Below, piece after piece: positions 16,312-25,716 of a DNA stretch of 64,000 bases; the stretch's first letter is position 1, and every line of letters begins with the position of its first letter. The translations under genes and the position numbers were made by a program. Location of the stretch: NCBI GenBank assembly GCA_025936825.1, contig JAICSO010000021.1, forward strand, positions 1-64,000. Reading direction: 5' to 3'. The notes beneath the pieces were generated by a model, which worked only from the letters and a program-made list of their open reading frames with translations, was not told the DNA's origin and ran no database searches. Origin of the DNA: Terriglobales bacterium. GTDB taxonomy: Bacteria; Acidobacteriota; Terriglobia; Terriglobales; Acidobacteriaceae.

Positions 16312-18792
16312 ATGAAGTTCGGATACTTCGACGATCAGAAGCGCGAGTACGTCATCACACAGCCTGACACGCCGCTGCCGTGGATCAACTATCTTGGCTG
16401 CGAAGCGTATTTCGGAATCATTTCCAACACGGCGGGTGGCTACTCGTTTTATCGCGACGCGCGCCTCCGACGGCTCACGCGCTATCGCTACAACAATGCT
16501 CCCTTCGATCTCGGTGGCCGCTACATCTATGTTCGTGATACCGACGCAAAGGAATTCTGGTCTCCTTCATGGCAGCCCACGCGTCACCAGCTTGAAAAGT
16601 ACGAGTGCAGTCACGGGATGGGATATAGCATCATCGGTTCGGAATACAAAGGGATTGAGGCTCGGACGCGGTATTTTGTTCCGCTCGGCGAGAACCTGGA
16701 AATCTGGCAGGTGACTCTCACCAATCACCGACACCACGCAAGCTCGCTTTCGATTTTTGGCGGGGTGGAGTTCTGTCTTTGGGATGCGCAGGACGACTCC
16801 ACCAACTTCCAGCGCAATTTCAGTATCGGCCAGGTGGAAGTCGAAGATGACGTGATTTATCACAAGACTGAATACCGCGAACGCCGTGACCACTTCGCGT
16901 ATTTCACTTCATCGGCGAAGCCGGCTGGCTTCGATACGCAACGCGACAAATTCCTCGGCCCGTATCGCGGTTGGGACAACCCTGCCGCCGTCGAGCGTGG
17001 AGAATCGGGAAACTCGATCGCCTATGGATGGGCCCCGATTGCGTATCAACACATCAAGCTGAACCTGAAAGCTGGTGAATCGCAGCAGATTGTGTTCATC
17101 CTCGGATATCAGGAGAACGCGAACGACCAGAAATTCGATCCGCCCAACTCGCAGACGATCAACAAGAAAGGCGCGAAGGCGACAATCGCGAAATACCTGA
17201 GCCCCGCGAATGCTGATGCTGCTTTTGAAAATCTGCGCCAGTATTGGGACAGCCTGCTCAACATCGTCCAGGTTGATACGCCAGATGAGCACACCAACCG
17301 GATGGTGAACATCTGGAACGCGTACCAGTGCATGGCGACTTTCAATATGTCGCGCTCGGCATCGTTTTACGAGTCAGGAATCGGGCGCGGCCTGGGCTTC
17401 CGCGACTCCAATCAGGACCTGCTCGGCTTCGTGCACATGGTCCCGTCGCGTGCGCGGGAACGCATACTCGACCTTGCCGCCACGCAGTTGCCGAGTGGCG
17501 GCGCCTATCATCAGTACCAGCCGCTCACCAAGCGCGGCAATAACGACGTTGGCAGCAACTTCAACGACGATCCCCACTGGCTCATCCTCGGTGTCGCGGC
17601 ATATTTAAAGGAGACCGGCGACTGGAGCATCCTGGGCGAGCCTGTGCCTTACGACAACCAGCCCGGTTCGGAAACGCCGCTTTATGAGCACCTGCAGCGC
17701 AGCTTTCAGTACACGCTCGATCGACTCGGCCCCCACGGCCTGCCGCTGATTGGGCGTGCCGACTGGAATGATTGCTTGAACCTGAACTGCTTCTCCGATA
17801 CGCCAGGGCAATCCTTTCAGACGACCACCAACAAAGAAGGCAAAGTTGCCGAGTCGATTTTCATTGCGGGTTTGTTCTGTCTCGCAGGTCGAGAACTTGC
17901 GGACATTACGGTTCAAAAAGCCTGCCCGAGCCACGGCGGGTCAGGGAAGTGCGCCGAAGCGGAGACCGAAGCGAAGAAATATCTTGCCGAAGTCGCCAAG
18001 ATGGAAGACACGATCCGCAAACACGGATGGGACGGCGAGTGGTTTCTGCGCGCCTATGACGATTTCGGAAACAAGGTTGGATCTAAAGAATGTGAGGAAG
18101 GGAAGATCTTCATCGAGACGCAAGGGTTCTGCACGCTCGCGGGTGTCGGTCTGAACGATGGCATGGCCGCGAAGGCGCTGCAAGCAACAAAGAAGCATCT
18201 AGCGACCAAGCACGGAATCGTTCTGCAACAGCCCGCGTATTCGAAGTACTACCTGCACCTCGGCGAAATCTCCTCTTACCCGCCGGGATACAAAGAGAAC
18301 GCCGGCATTTTCTGCCATAACAATCCCTGGGTGATCATCGGCGAGACCCGCGTCGGCAATGGCGATCAGGCGTTTGACTACTATTCGCGCATTAATCCTT
18401 CGGCTCGCGAGGAGATCAGTGACCTCCATCGCTGCGAGCCTTACGTTTACGCGCAGATGATCGCTGGAAAGGATGCTCCCACTCACGGCGAAGCCAAAAA
18501 CTCGTGGCTGACCGGAACCGCGGCGTGGAACTACTTCGCGATTACGCAATGGATTCTAGGTATTCGGACTTCCTACGAGGGGCTGCAGATCGCGCCGGTT
18601 GTTCCCAAGAACTGGAAGGGCTTTAAGGCCAAGCGAAAATTCCGCGGAGTTACCTACAACATCCAGGTCGAGCGCACGGGGGCGGGGAATGCAGTGGCAT
18701 TGACCGTCGACGGCAAATCTGTGAAGGGTGATGTCGTGCCGCTTCCGACAGATGGTCGCAAGCAAGTAGCGGTCAAAGCGGTCCTGACTTAA
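16312..18792 (+). CDS. Cellobiose phosphorylase (GH94)
   Basis: 826 residues, the length of cytosolic cellobiose phosphorylases, which convert cellobiose and phosphate to glucose 1-phosphate and glucose. The N-terminus 'MKFGYFDDQKREYVITQPDTPLPWINYLG' and 'YWDSLLNIVQVDTPDEHTNRMVNIWNAYQC' are characteristic, and the catalytic region 'LIGRADWNDCLNLN' carries the general acid Asp in the DWND motif (D484-D487). No signal peptide is seen, so it acts in the cytoplasm after sugar uptake. A GGGAG ribosome binding site precedes the ATG. It is divergent from the GH9 cellulase and followed by a 20-nt palindrome, an aldo/keto reductase and a LacI regulator. The identity is strong; a related beta-glucan phosphorylase specificity is the alternative. 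Confidence 0.93.
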   Translation: MKFGYFDDQKREYVITQPDTPLPWINYLGCEAYFGIISNTAGGYSFYRDARLRRLTRYRYNNAPFDLGGRYIYVRDTDAKEFWSPSWQPTRHQLEKYECSHGMGYSIIGSEYKGIEARTRYFVPLGENLEIWQVTLTNHRHHASSLSIFGGVEFCLWDAQDDSTNFQRNFSIGQVEVEDDVIYHKTEYRERRDHFAYFTSSAKPAGFDTQRDKFLGPYRGWDNPAAVERGESGNSIAYGWAPIAYQHIKLNLKAGESQQIVFILGYQENANDQKFDPPNSQTINKKGAKATIAKYLSPANADAAFENLRQYWDSLLNIVQVDTPDEHTNRMVNIWNAYQCMATFNMSRSASFYESGIGRGLGFRDSNQDLLGFVHMVPSRARERILDLAATQLPSGGAYHQYQPLTKRGNNDVGSNFNDDPHWLILGVAAYLKETGDWSILGEPVPYDNQPGSETPLYEHLQRSFQYTLDRLGPHGLPLIGRADWNDCLNLNCFSDTPGQSFQTTTNKEGKVAESIFIAGLFCLAGRELADITVQKACPSHGGSGKCAEAETEAKKYLAEVAKMEDTIRKHGWDGEWFLRAYDDFGNKVGSKECEEGKIFIETQGFCTLAGVGLNDGMAAKALQATKKHLATKHGIVLQQPAYSKYYLHLGEISSYPPGYKENAGIFCHNNPWVIIGETRVGNGDQAFDYYSRINPSAREEISDLHRCEPYVYAQMIAGKDAPTHGEAKNSWLTGTAAWNYFAITQWILGIRTSYEGLQIAPVVPKNWKGFKAKRKFRGVTYNIQVERTGAGNAVALTVDGKSVKGDVVPLPTDGRKQVAVKAVLT

Positions 18793-18802
18793 ATTATGGG
18801 GG

Positions 18803-18822
18803 GACGGCCGCCCTCGGCCGTC
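18803..18822. repeat. 20-nt palindrome after the GH94 gene
   Basis: GACGGCCG-CCCT-CGGCCGTC: perfect 8-bp arms with the same CCCT loop as 14226-14245 but different, still complementary, arm bases. It lies ten bases after the stop and may act as a 3' hairpin. Confidence 0.85.
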
Positions 18823-18853
18823 CTCTTCTTCGTGTCAAAATGTAGTTCCGATC

Positions 18854-19846
18854 ATGTCCTATATTCCTGATCCGAACCGTTACTCGTCGATGCAATATCG
18901 CCGCTGCGGTAAGAGCGGCATCGATCTTCCTGCGATATCCCTCGGCCTCTGGCACAATTTCGGCGGCGTGGATGTTTTCGAGAACAGCCGAGCGATGTTG
19001 CGCCGCGCCTTTGATCTCGGCATCACGCATTTCGATCTCGCAAACAACTACGGTCCGCCGCCGGGATCAGCGGAAGAGAACTTCGGGCGCATTTTGAAGA
19101 CTGACTTCGCCGCGCATCGCGACGAACTCATCATCAGCAGCAAAGCCGGTTACACCATGTGGGATGGCCCATACGGGGACTGGGGGTCGCGCAAATATCT
19201 GATCGCCAGCCTCGATCAAAGCCTGAGGCGCATGGGACTCGAGTACGTCGACATCTTCTACTCGCACCGCCCAGATCCAAAGACGCCGGTGGAAGAAACT
19301 ATGTCCGCACTGGACCATGCGGTGCGATCAGGCAAAGCGCTCTACGCAGGGATTTCTAACTATAGCGCGGAGCAAACTACGCGCGCCGCTGCCATCCTGA
19401 GGCAACTTGGTACTCCATGCCTGATCCATCAGCCAAAGTATTCGATGTTCGAGCGCACTCCGGAAAAAACCGGCCTGTTCGATGTCCTCGGCAAAGAAAG
19501 AATCGGCTGCATTGCGTTCACGCCACTTGCGCAGGGATTGCTGACCAATCGCTACCTGCAAGGCATTCCGGGTGATTCGCGCGCTTCAAAGTCTCACGGT
19601 TTTCTAAAGCCAAAAGACATTGATGACCGCCGTCTTGCCCAGGTTCGAGCTCTGGGTGACATCGCGCAGAAGCGGGGCCAGTCTCTCGCGCAGATGGCGC
19701 TCGCGTGGGTGCTGCGTCAGCCGTGTATGACAAGCGCGTTGATCGGCGCCAGCCGTGTAGAGCAAATCGAGCAAAACGCGGCCGCGCTCGCCAACTTAAA
19801 TTTCGCGAGCGAAGAACTGAAACAGATCGAAGCGATTTTGGCTTAA
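18854..19846 (+). CDS. Aldo/keto reductase, YghZ-like (L-glyceraldehyde 3-phosphate reductase type)
   Basis: 330 residues, an NADPH-dependent (beta/alpha)8 reductase. The catalytic tetrad is visible: Asp and Tyr in 'FDLANNYGPPPGSAEENFGR', Lys in 'ELIISSKAGYTMWDGPYG' and His in 'DIFYSHRPDPKTPVEETM'. Those phrases and the 'GPYGDWGSRKYL' insertion are typical of the YghZ / beta-subunit-like subgroup, which reduces L-glyceraldehyde 3-phosphate or methylglyoxal. It lies 61 bases after cellobiose phosphorylase and just before the lacI-type gene, so it may be part of the sugar operon or detoxify sugar aldehydes. Family certain, substrate tentative. Confidence 0.85.
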   Translation: MSYIPDPNRYSSMQYRRCGKSGIDLPAISLGLWHNFGGVDVFENSRAMLRRAFDLGITHFDLANNYGPPPGSAEENFGRILKTDFAAHRDELIISSKAGYTMWDGPYGDWGSRKYLIASLDQSLRRMGLEYVDIFYSHRPDPKTPVEETMSALDHAVRSGKALYAGISNYSAEQTTRAAAILRQLGTPCLIHQPKYSMFERTPEKTGLFDVLGKERIGCIAFTPLAQGLLTNRYLQGIPGDSRASKSHGFLKPKDIDDRRLAQVRALGDIAQKRGQSLAQMALAWVLRQPCMTSALIGASRVEQIEQNAAALANLNFASEELKQIEAILA

Positions 19847-19929
19847 CTGTTTCGTGTCGTACACTGCGCTCCTCCCGCACGACTTTCGTCTCGAAACCCG
19901 TCGTTTGCCGTGTATATACTGATCTGCCT

Positions 19930-20961
19930 ATGCCTGTCCGGATGAAGGATATTGCTCGCGACCTCGGAGTGTCAGTCGTCACTGTCTCCAAGGTCCTGCG
20001 CAATCATTCCGATATCTCGGAAGAGACCCGAGAGCGGGTGCTGGCGCGCATCAAGGAAGTCGACTACCGCCCCAATATCGCAGCAAGAAGCCTCGTTACA
20101 GGCCGCACCTATTTGGTCGGACTGGTCGTGCCCAGCTTGCTGCACCCGTTCTTCGCCGAAATTGCGAAGTCTATTTCAGAGACTCTCCGGCAACGTGGGT
20201 ATTACCTGATCATTTCCTCCTCGGAAGAAGACCCCGAACTCGAAGAGCAGGAGATCAATCATCTCCTGGAGCGCCGTCTTGACACGCTGATCATCGCATC
20301 CTGCCGTTCGTCTCTTGACCTCTTTCAGCGTATTGAGCGGGAAGACACGCCTTACATTTTGATCGATCGCAGCTTTGAAGGGCTGGCCGCCAATTTTGTA
20401 GGCGTAGACGATGAGGCTGTGGGCGTGCTTGCGACTCAGCACCTCATCGATATTGGCTGCAGACGAATTGCCCACATTCGTGGACCGGAAACCAGTCCTG
20501 GCATGCAGCGCCTGCGTGGCTACCGGCACACGCTTGAGCGCAACGGCATGAAAATCTTGCCGGAGTACATCATCGCCGAACGAAAAGGAGATGTGGACAC
20601 GCGTCAGCGTGGCGCCGAGGCCATGCGCAAATTGCTCCAATGCGATCCGCGGCCGGATGCCGTGTTCTGTTTCAATGACCCGCTGGCAATTGGCGCGATG
20701 CACTGCATTCTGGACGAGGGACTCCGGATCCCCGAAGACATTGCCCTGATCGGTTGTGGGAACCTCAACTATGATGACACCTTGCGGGTTCCGCTCTCTA
20801 GCGTCGATCAGTGCAGCCGCCAAATCGGCGAAGAGACCGCGCGTGTCGCGCTGGGCATCCTGAGCTCAAAAAGACCCCCCGCTGTCGAAAACATCATTCT
20901 GAAACCGCAGTTGGTGCTCCGCGCATCCACTCAACGGGCAGGAAAGCCGGCCATCAGATAG
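19930..20961 (+). CDS. LacI-family transcriptional regulator
   Basis: 343 residues with the LacI layout: N-terminal helix-turn-helix 'MKDIARDLGVSVVTVSKVLR' and hinge helix 'YRPNIAARSLVTGRTYLVGLVVP' (about 1-65), then a periplasmic-binding-protein-like effector domain with 'DAVFCFNDPLAIGAMHCILD' and 'PEDIALIGCGNLNYDDTLRVPLSSVDQ'. An upstream in-frame start at 19705 overlaps the aldo/keto reductase and lacks homology, so the ATG at 19930 is used. It closes the cellulose/cellobiose gene group and probably represses it, perhaps at the AAnCGnTT site upstream of the GH94 gene. The effector sugar is unknown. Confidence 0.9.
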   Translation: MPVRMKDIARDLGVSVVTVSKVLRNHSDISEETRERVLARIKEVDYRPNIAARSLVTGRTYLVGLVVPSLLHPFFAEIAKSISETLRQRGYYLIISSSEEDPELEEQEINHLLERRLDTLIIASCRSSLDLFQRIEREDTPYILIDRSFEGLAANFVGVDDEAVGVLATQHLIDIGCRRIAHIRGPETSPGMQRLRGYRHTLERNGMKILPEYIIAERKGDVDTRQRGAEAMRKLLQCDPRPDAVFCFNDPLAIGAMHCILDEGLRIPEDIALIGCGNLNYDDTLRVPLSSVDQCSRQIGEETARVALGILSSKRPPAVENIILKPQLVLRASTQRAGKPAIR

Positions 20962-21082
20962 CGGTTCCTGCGCCCTTTCCGCATCCCTAATTCCCGCGCA
21001 ACTAATTCCTTCTACCTGGGTTGAAGTGAGTACGTGGAGCTGTGCTCGGGGGCCCACGCCGATTCCCGACTTGAGGTCTTTT

Positions 21083-21694
21083 ATGAAACTATTGCGGGTA
21101 CTTCTGCCAATGCTGCTTTCTCTTCCCGTCGCTCTTGCCCAAACGCAACCTGCCCCGTTGCAGCAGAATTGGTATCCGCAGGCGATCGAAGCTTTCGGGC
21201 AGAACGCCACCTCGCGCACCGAGTTCAGCTTCGATCATTCCATGTTGGTGATGGCGGCAAAGTCCGACCAGGAGGACGAAAGCCTGCGCCGCGTGATCGC
21301 AGGGATCGACGGCATTTCAGTCCATCGATTCAAGTTTCAGGGACCAGGGATGTTCGACCCGCGCGTTTTGGGCGACGTGCGCCATGAGTACAACATGGCA
21401 GGATGGCAGCACATCGGAAACGCCCACGACAAGTACGGCTACCCGCAAGGCGCCGACGTCTGGATCCACCTCGAGCACAACACCATTCGAAATATCGCGG
21501 TCCTCTTTACCAGCGCCAACCAGGTCAACTTCTTTTCCGTGTCAGGTTCCATCAGTCCAATTGATCTATTGCACTTGTCGGGTCATTTGGGCATTCCCAA
21601 GATTCAAGGCGGAGTGATCGTTGCCGGCCCGGGAAACGCGCCCGTCCCTCCTATGCACGAAAGGTCAGATCAAGAGGCATCGCCCGTGCAGTAG
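21083..21694 (+). CDS. Secreted DUF4252-like protein
   Basis: 203 residues with signal peptide 'MKLLRVLLPMLLSLPVALAQ'. The ATG at 21083 follows a TGAGGT ribosome binding site; the longer frame from 21026 is rejected. The mature part contains 'DESLRRVIAGIDGISVHRFKF' and, near the end, 'VSGSISPIDLLHLSGHLGIPKI'. This layout matches DUF4252, in which a short acidic helix pair is followed by a strand domain ending in an 'IDL..L....GIP' phrase. Molecular function is unknown for the family. It stands alone, about 120 bases after lacI. Confidence 0.65.
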   Translation: MKLLRVLLPMLLSLPVALAQTQPAPLQQNWYPQAIEAFGQNATSRTEFSFDHSMLVMAAKSDQEDESLRRVIAGIDGISVHRFKFQGPGMFDPRVLGDVRHEYNMAGWQHIGNAHDKYGYPQGADVWIHLEHNTIRNIAVLFTSANQVNFFSVSGSISPIDLLHLSGHLGIPKIQGGVIVAGPGNAPVPPMHERSDQEASPVQ

Positions 21695-22126
21695 GCCAGG
21701 CTGGTCCTCAGTGCCAAAGCCGCCGCTGAGGTTTGCGCCGCGTTCTTCGTGACCTGGCCGCGGAGCCATTGAACGACGCGGTGGAGCTCCCTTTAGCCTG
21801 CCCCAAGGTGCGGTTTGGGTTCGGCAACTCCTCGATCATAGAAGTTGCTCTCACGGGGAGGAGAAGCGGACTCCCGCATTTCGTGCCAGCATTTACGAAT
21901 GGCCTCGGAACGGTGGATATACAGCGATCCGCATTTTCATAGCCACGATCCCAAATAATGGAATCAGAATCGAAACGATTTAGTACATATTTGTCTAAAC
22001 CCTTGCAAACAGGCGCTGACCGGCGTTTTTCAGAGTTGGCTTCTGAGTTGCTGTTGAATAAGCAGAAACCCTGGGTCTTGCTGAGGGCGATTCTGCTCAA
22101 TAGACCTGAAAACTCATGACAATGTT
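21695..22126. other. Gene-free region upstream of the Oar-type receptor
   Basis: About 430 bases with no convincing gene. Short open frames on both strands (such as 21708-22100 minus) have low-complexity, Arg/Ser-rich translations and no ribosome binding site. It may hold the receptor promoter; nothing clear was seen. Confidence 0.5.
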
Positions 22127-22144
22127 GTGGAGGTTACTGCACTG

Positions 22145-25100
22145 ATGATCCGGATGAGACTTGCTCTTCTAACTTTATTCGTGGCTCTTTTTTCGTTGAT
22201 CGCGTCTGCCCAGATGGGTTCTTTCCAGGGCACTGTGACCGACAAGTCTGGCGCCGTAGTACAAGATGCAGAAGTGACGGCTCGCAACCTTGGGACGAAT
22301 CAGGCGCGCTCGGCGAAAACATCTGCCAGCGGTACTTTCTCGATTCCCAGCTTGCCGCCAGGAAGCTATCAGCTAGTGATCAACAAAGAGGGATTCAGAA
22401 CTTTCAAGGTAGAGCAAACCGCCTTGACGGTCGATCAGGTTTCCACGGTAAATGCACAACTGGAGCCGGGCGCCGCGTCTGAGGAAGTTCAGGTGCGTGG
22501 TGATGAACTCCCACCCGTCGATCTGGAGACCGCGCAGGTCAGCAACGTCGTCAACTCGCAACAGATGGAAAACCTGCCGCTCATTGTGCGGGATCCCTAC
22601 AGCCTGGTTCTTCTCTCGCCCGGTACATCGCAGACCAACACCAGCCTAGGTGGGTTTACTGTCAATGGTTCACGCGAGCGGAACAACAACTTTATGCTCG
22701 ACGGAGTCGATAACAATGACACTTCGGTTCCAGGAATCGCGGGAGGAGTTCTGAGCGCAAACCCGGATTCCACTCGTGAATTCCGGGTCATCACCAATAA
22801 TTTCAATGCTGAATATGGTCGCAATACTGGCGCCATTATCGATGTTGTGACTAAGAGCGGCACCAACGATTTCCACGGAGGCGCCTACTGGTTTGGCCGG
22901 TGGAATAGTTTCGGTGGGGCCAGGGATTGGTTTAATCCTCGCGTCGACACTGCCGGAAACGTAAATCCAATGAACCCGTACGTTCGCAACCAGTTCGGGT
23001 ACAGCGTCGGCGGTCCCATCATCAAGAACAAGACATTTTTCTTTTTCAATGAAGAATTCCAGCGCTTCCGCACTGCGCTTACAAACAGCTCAACTGTTCC
23101 GACCCCGCAATTCAAGACTGGTGTCTTCAACTACACGGACGGTGGCGTAACCACGCCTGTCGACATCACCCAAAACGGTGCCAATAACGGCACGCCTACG
23201 ATCTTGCAGCAGTTCAACCCTGCGTTTCCACCACTGCCGCCGGCGCCCGCCGATGCCACCATGCAAACCCTGTTGGCGCTGTATCCCAATCCGACCTTCA
23301 GTAATGGCGATGGCATTACTGGGACACTGCTTTTTCCAACCAGTTCTCGCCAGGACAGCTATCAGACGGTCGCGAAAATCGATCACCAGTTCAACAATCG
23401 GGAAGACATCAGCTTGCGCTATGGCTACGATCATTCGTTCGATCCCGATCCATTCCACGACGACATCTTGCCCGGCGGAGTTGGCAGCACCAGTTCGAAG
23501 AGTATCAATCAGAGCTTGTCGGCTCATCTGTCTTCAACTCTGAGCAACAGTCTTCTGAACAGTTTCAACTTCGGCTGGAACAAAATCTACGCGAATTTCA
23601 ACTGCAACGGGTTGAGCGTACTGAATAGCGTCGTTCCCGTCGATCAGTTTGGCAACGGCTGGGACGTCAATATGGATCCTTTCACCAGCTTCGGTTGTTT
23701 GTCTCTGGTTTCCGCCGGACAGTGGAGGAAGACAGGTACAACCAGTTACTCTGACGCGCTCACATGGGTCAAGGGTAGCCACACCACCAAGTTTGGCTTT
23801 GATTTTCGCGACATTGGTGAGCAAGGGCCCAATGCCTTCTTTTCTCGGCGTCAAGTGACCGTTACCCCTTTATTGACTTTCGGTGTCTCGGTTGTACAAG
23901 GCGTGCCGAATGATTCTGTCGCACTTGAGGACGCGGCCGCTGCCTATTACGGCCTCGTGTCGAGCGATTTCGCTGGCGAATTCTTTGACAAGTCTGGGAA
24001 TCGCCTTGGGACGGACAATAAGCACTTCCGCCAGCATGAGTACGATTGGTTCGCCCAGGACCAATGGAAAGTGAACCGGAACTTTACGCTTACGCTGGGA
24101 CTTCGCTATCAATTGGACGGCGTACCGTATGAAGAGAATGGCAACATGTCCAATCTCTTGATCCCGCCGAACTCGCCGGCTCCATTGACTATGAGCATCG
24201 TAGGCCCCGGTACGGGAAAGCAGCTTTATAACAGCGACTACTCGAATTTCGAGCCGAGAGTTGGTTTCGCTTGGGACCCGTTTGGAACCGGGCGGACGTC
24301 GATCCGCGGTGCATTTGGCATTTTCCACGATCGAGTGTTCGGGAATCTTTTTGGCAATGCTCGGGGAAACCCGCCATTTGAACAGGATTACAGTGCGTTT
24401 CCTCTCGACACGATTAATGGTTTCTATGGGGGCGGAATCAATGGGCCCTTCGTTCTCCCATCGGTACCTACTACGACTCCTAGCCCTGTAATTCCAAACT
24501 ACGACCCAAACCAGGGCGTTGGGGCGCTCGCTCCGGTTCTGTTTGATACCCACTTCCGCAACGCGGCCAGCAACAACTGGAACTTTGGCATCCAACATGA
24601 ACTTCCAGGGATGAACGTGCTGGAAATTTCTTACGTGGGATCGGAGGGGCACCACATTTATCGCGAAGTGGACGGCAATCCTCCTGATCCCGCAAAGGTT
24701 CAGGCCTTGGTGGCGTATTGCAGCGACCCCACGAACGCGTTTGGTTGCGATCCGGGCACCGTGACCAAGAACAACCTCTACATCGGATCTGAGCTAGGTG
24801 CCTTGCCATTTGACGCGGTTTCCTCCAACGCATTGCTTCAGCCGTTCTACCAGCGTTCGATTGGAAACTCGATTTACAACTCACTCCAAGCGAAGGTCAC
24901 CCATCGGATGAGCCACGGGCTGCAGGCGCAACTGTCCTACACCTGGGCCCACAGCATTGATGACTCCAATGATCCGTTAGTGCCCGCAGAAGGGAACCGC
25001 GGATTTCCTCGCAACTCGTTGAAGTTGTCTGAAGAACGCGGGAATTCGGACAACGATATCCGCCACGTAGCCGTGATTAACTACATCTGGGATGTTCCTT

Positions 25101-25654
25101 TCGGCAAGGGCACAGCGGTTCTCAGCAACGGCGTTGTTGGTAAGATCTTCGAAGGGTGGCAGTTCTCGGGTATTACTACGATCCAGACAGGCCATCCTTT
25201 TGACATCTTCTCCTCAACGGACATGGAAAGGACCGGCCTGAGTGGTCGCGCCGACCTTGTCTCAGGCCAGAATCCATATGGTGCGGGCTCGAATACTCCG
25301 GCAAGCGCCAACGGCAACAAGGTTTGGGTTAGCAATCCCGCGGCGTTTTCTGATCGCACAGACCAGTTTGGTGGGCCTCTATACGTTGGTCCGGGAACAA
25401 CCGGCAGGAACCAGTTCTACGGGCCTGGTTTCGTGGATTTTGATCTGGCATGGCAAAAGAACACGGCCATCACTGAGCGGGTTGGCGCTCAATTGCGAGT
25501 CGAGTGCTACAACCTGTTCAACCACCCGCACTTCATTAATCCGGACAATCTCATCGAGTCCCCCACCTTCGGCTTGATTCGTGGGACCGCAGGCCGTCCT
25601 GATGGCACGACTTCAGCGCGACAGATGCAGGTTGCGCTCAAGATAAACTTTTAA
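22145..25654 (+). CDS. Oar-type TonB-dependent outer membrane receptor with carboxypeptidase-regulatory domain
   Basis: 1,169 residues. Signal peptide 'MRLALLTLFVALFSLIASAQ' is followed by a carboxypeptidase-regulatory-like beta domain (about 25-105, 'GSFQGTVTDKSGAVVQDAEV') and a plug-like segment ('NFMLDGVDNNDTSVPGIAGG', 'EYGRNTGAIIDVVTKSGTND'). A large beta-barrel comes next, with 'FEPRVGFAWDPFGTGRTSIR' and an aromatic C-terminus 'ARQMQVALKINF'. The ATG at 22145 lies 11 bases after GGAGG; GTG 22127 is less likely. Proteins of this type, very numerous in Acidobacteriota, import polymers or siderophores with TonB energy. The cargo is unknown; the sugar genes upstream suggest a glycan but prove nothing. 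A clear terminator follows. Confidence 0.92.
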   Translation: MIRMRLALLTLFVALFSLIASAQMGSFQGTVTDKSGAVVQDAEVTARNLGTNQARSAKTSASGTFSIPSLPPGSYQLVINKEGFRTFKVEQTALTVDQVSTVNAQLEPGAASEEVQVRGDELPPVDLETAQVSNVVNSQQMENLPLIVRDPYSLVLLSPGTSQTNTSLGGFTVNGSRERNNNFMLDGVDNNDTSVPGIAGGVLSANPDSTREFRVITNNFNAEYGRNTGAIIDVVTKSGTNDFHGGAYWFGRWNSFGGARDWFNPRVDTAGNVNPMNPYVRNQFGYSVGGPIIKNKTFFFFNEEFQRFRTALTNSSTVPTPQFKTGVFNYTDGGVTTPVDITQNGANNGTPTILQQFNPAFPPLPPAPADATMQTLLALYPNPTFSNGDGITGTLLFPTSSRQDSYQTVAKIDHQFNNREDISLRYGYDHSFDPDPFHDDILPGGVGSTSSKSINQSLSAHLSSTLSNSLLNSFNFGWNKIYANFNCNGLSVLNSVVPVDQFGNGWDVNMDPFTSFGCLSLVSAGQWRKTGTTSYSDALTWVKGSHTTKFGFDFRDIGEQGPNAFFSRRQVTVTPLLTFGVSVVQGVPNDSVALEDAAAAYYGLVSSDFAGEFFDKSGNRLGTDNKHFRQHEYDWFAQDQWKVNRNFTLTLGLRYQLDGVPYEENGNMSNLLIPPNSPAPLTMSIVGPGTGKQLYNSDYSNFEPRVGFAWDPFGTGRTSIRGAFGIFHDRVFGNLFGNARGNPPFEQDYSAFPLDTINGFYGGGINGPFVLPSVPTTTPSPVIPNYDPNQGVGALAPVLFDTHFRNAASNNWNFGIQHELPGMNVLEISYVGSEGHHIYREVDGNPPDPAKVQALVAYCSDPTNAFGCDPGTVTKNNLYIGSELGALPFDAVSSNALLQPFYQRSIGNSIYNSLQAKVTHRMSHGLQAQLSYTWAHSIDDSNDPLVPAEGNRGFPRNSLKLSEERGNSDNDIRHVAVINYIWDVPFGKGTAVLSNGVVGKIFEGWQFSGITTIQTGHPFDIFSSTDMERTGLSGRADLVSGQNPYGAGSNTPASANGNKVWVSNPAAFSDRTDQFGGPLYVGPGTTGRNQFYGPGFVDFDLAWQKNTAITERVGAQLRVECYNLFNHPHFINPDNLIESPTFGLIRGTAGRPDGTTSARQMQVALKINF

Positions 25655-25671
25655 GTTTCTGATTACCTAGC

Positions 25672-25700
25672 ACCCGTGAGCCTCAAGCTCACGGGTTTTT
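25672..25700 (+). terminator. Rho-independent terminator of the Oar-type receptor gene
   Basis: CCCGTGAGC (25673-25681), loop CTCAA, GCTCACGGG (25687-25695), then TTTTT: a perfect 9-bp stem 18 bases after the stop codon. Confidence 0.92.
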
Positions 25701-25716
25701 GTTTTGCGCTCAGTAC

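Noticed and set aside
21708-22100. 130-codon minus open frame
   Set aside because: Arg/Ser-rich, low-complexity translation, no ribosome binding site and no domain; kept as gene-free DNA.
23870-24655. 261-codon minus open frame within the Oar-type receptor gene
   Set aside because: It is a shadow of the receptor coding frame, with no ribosome binding site and an atypical composition.
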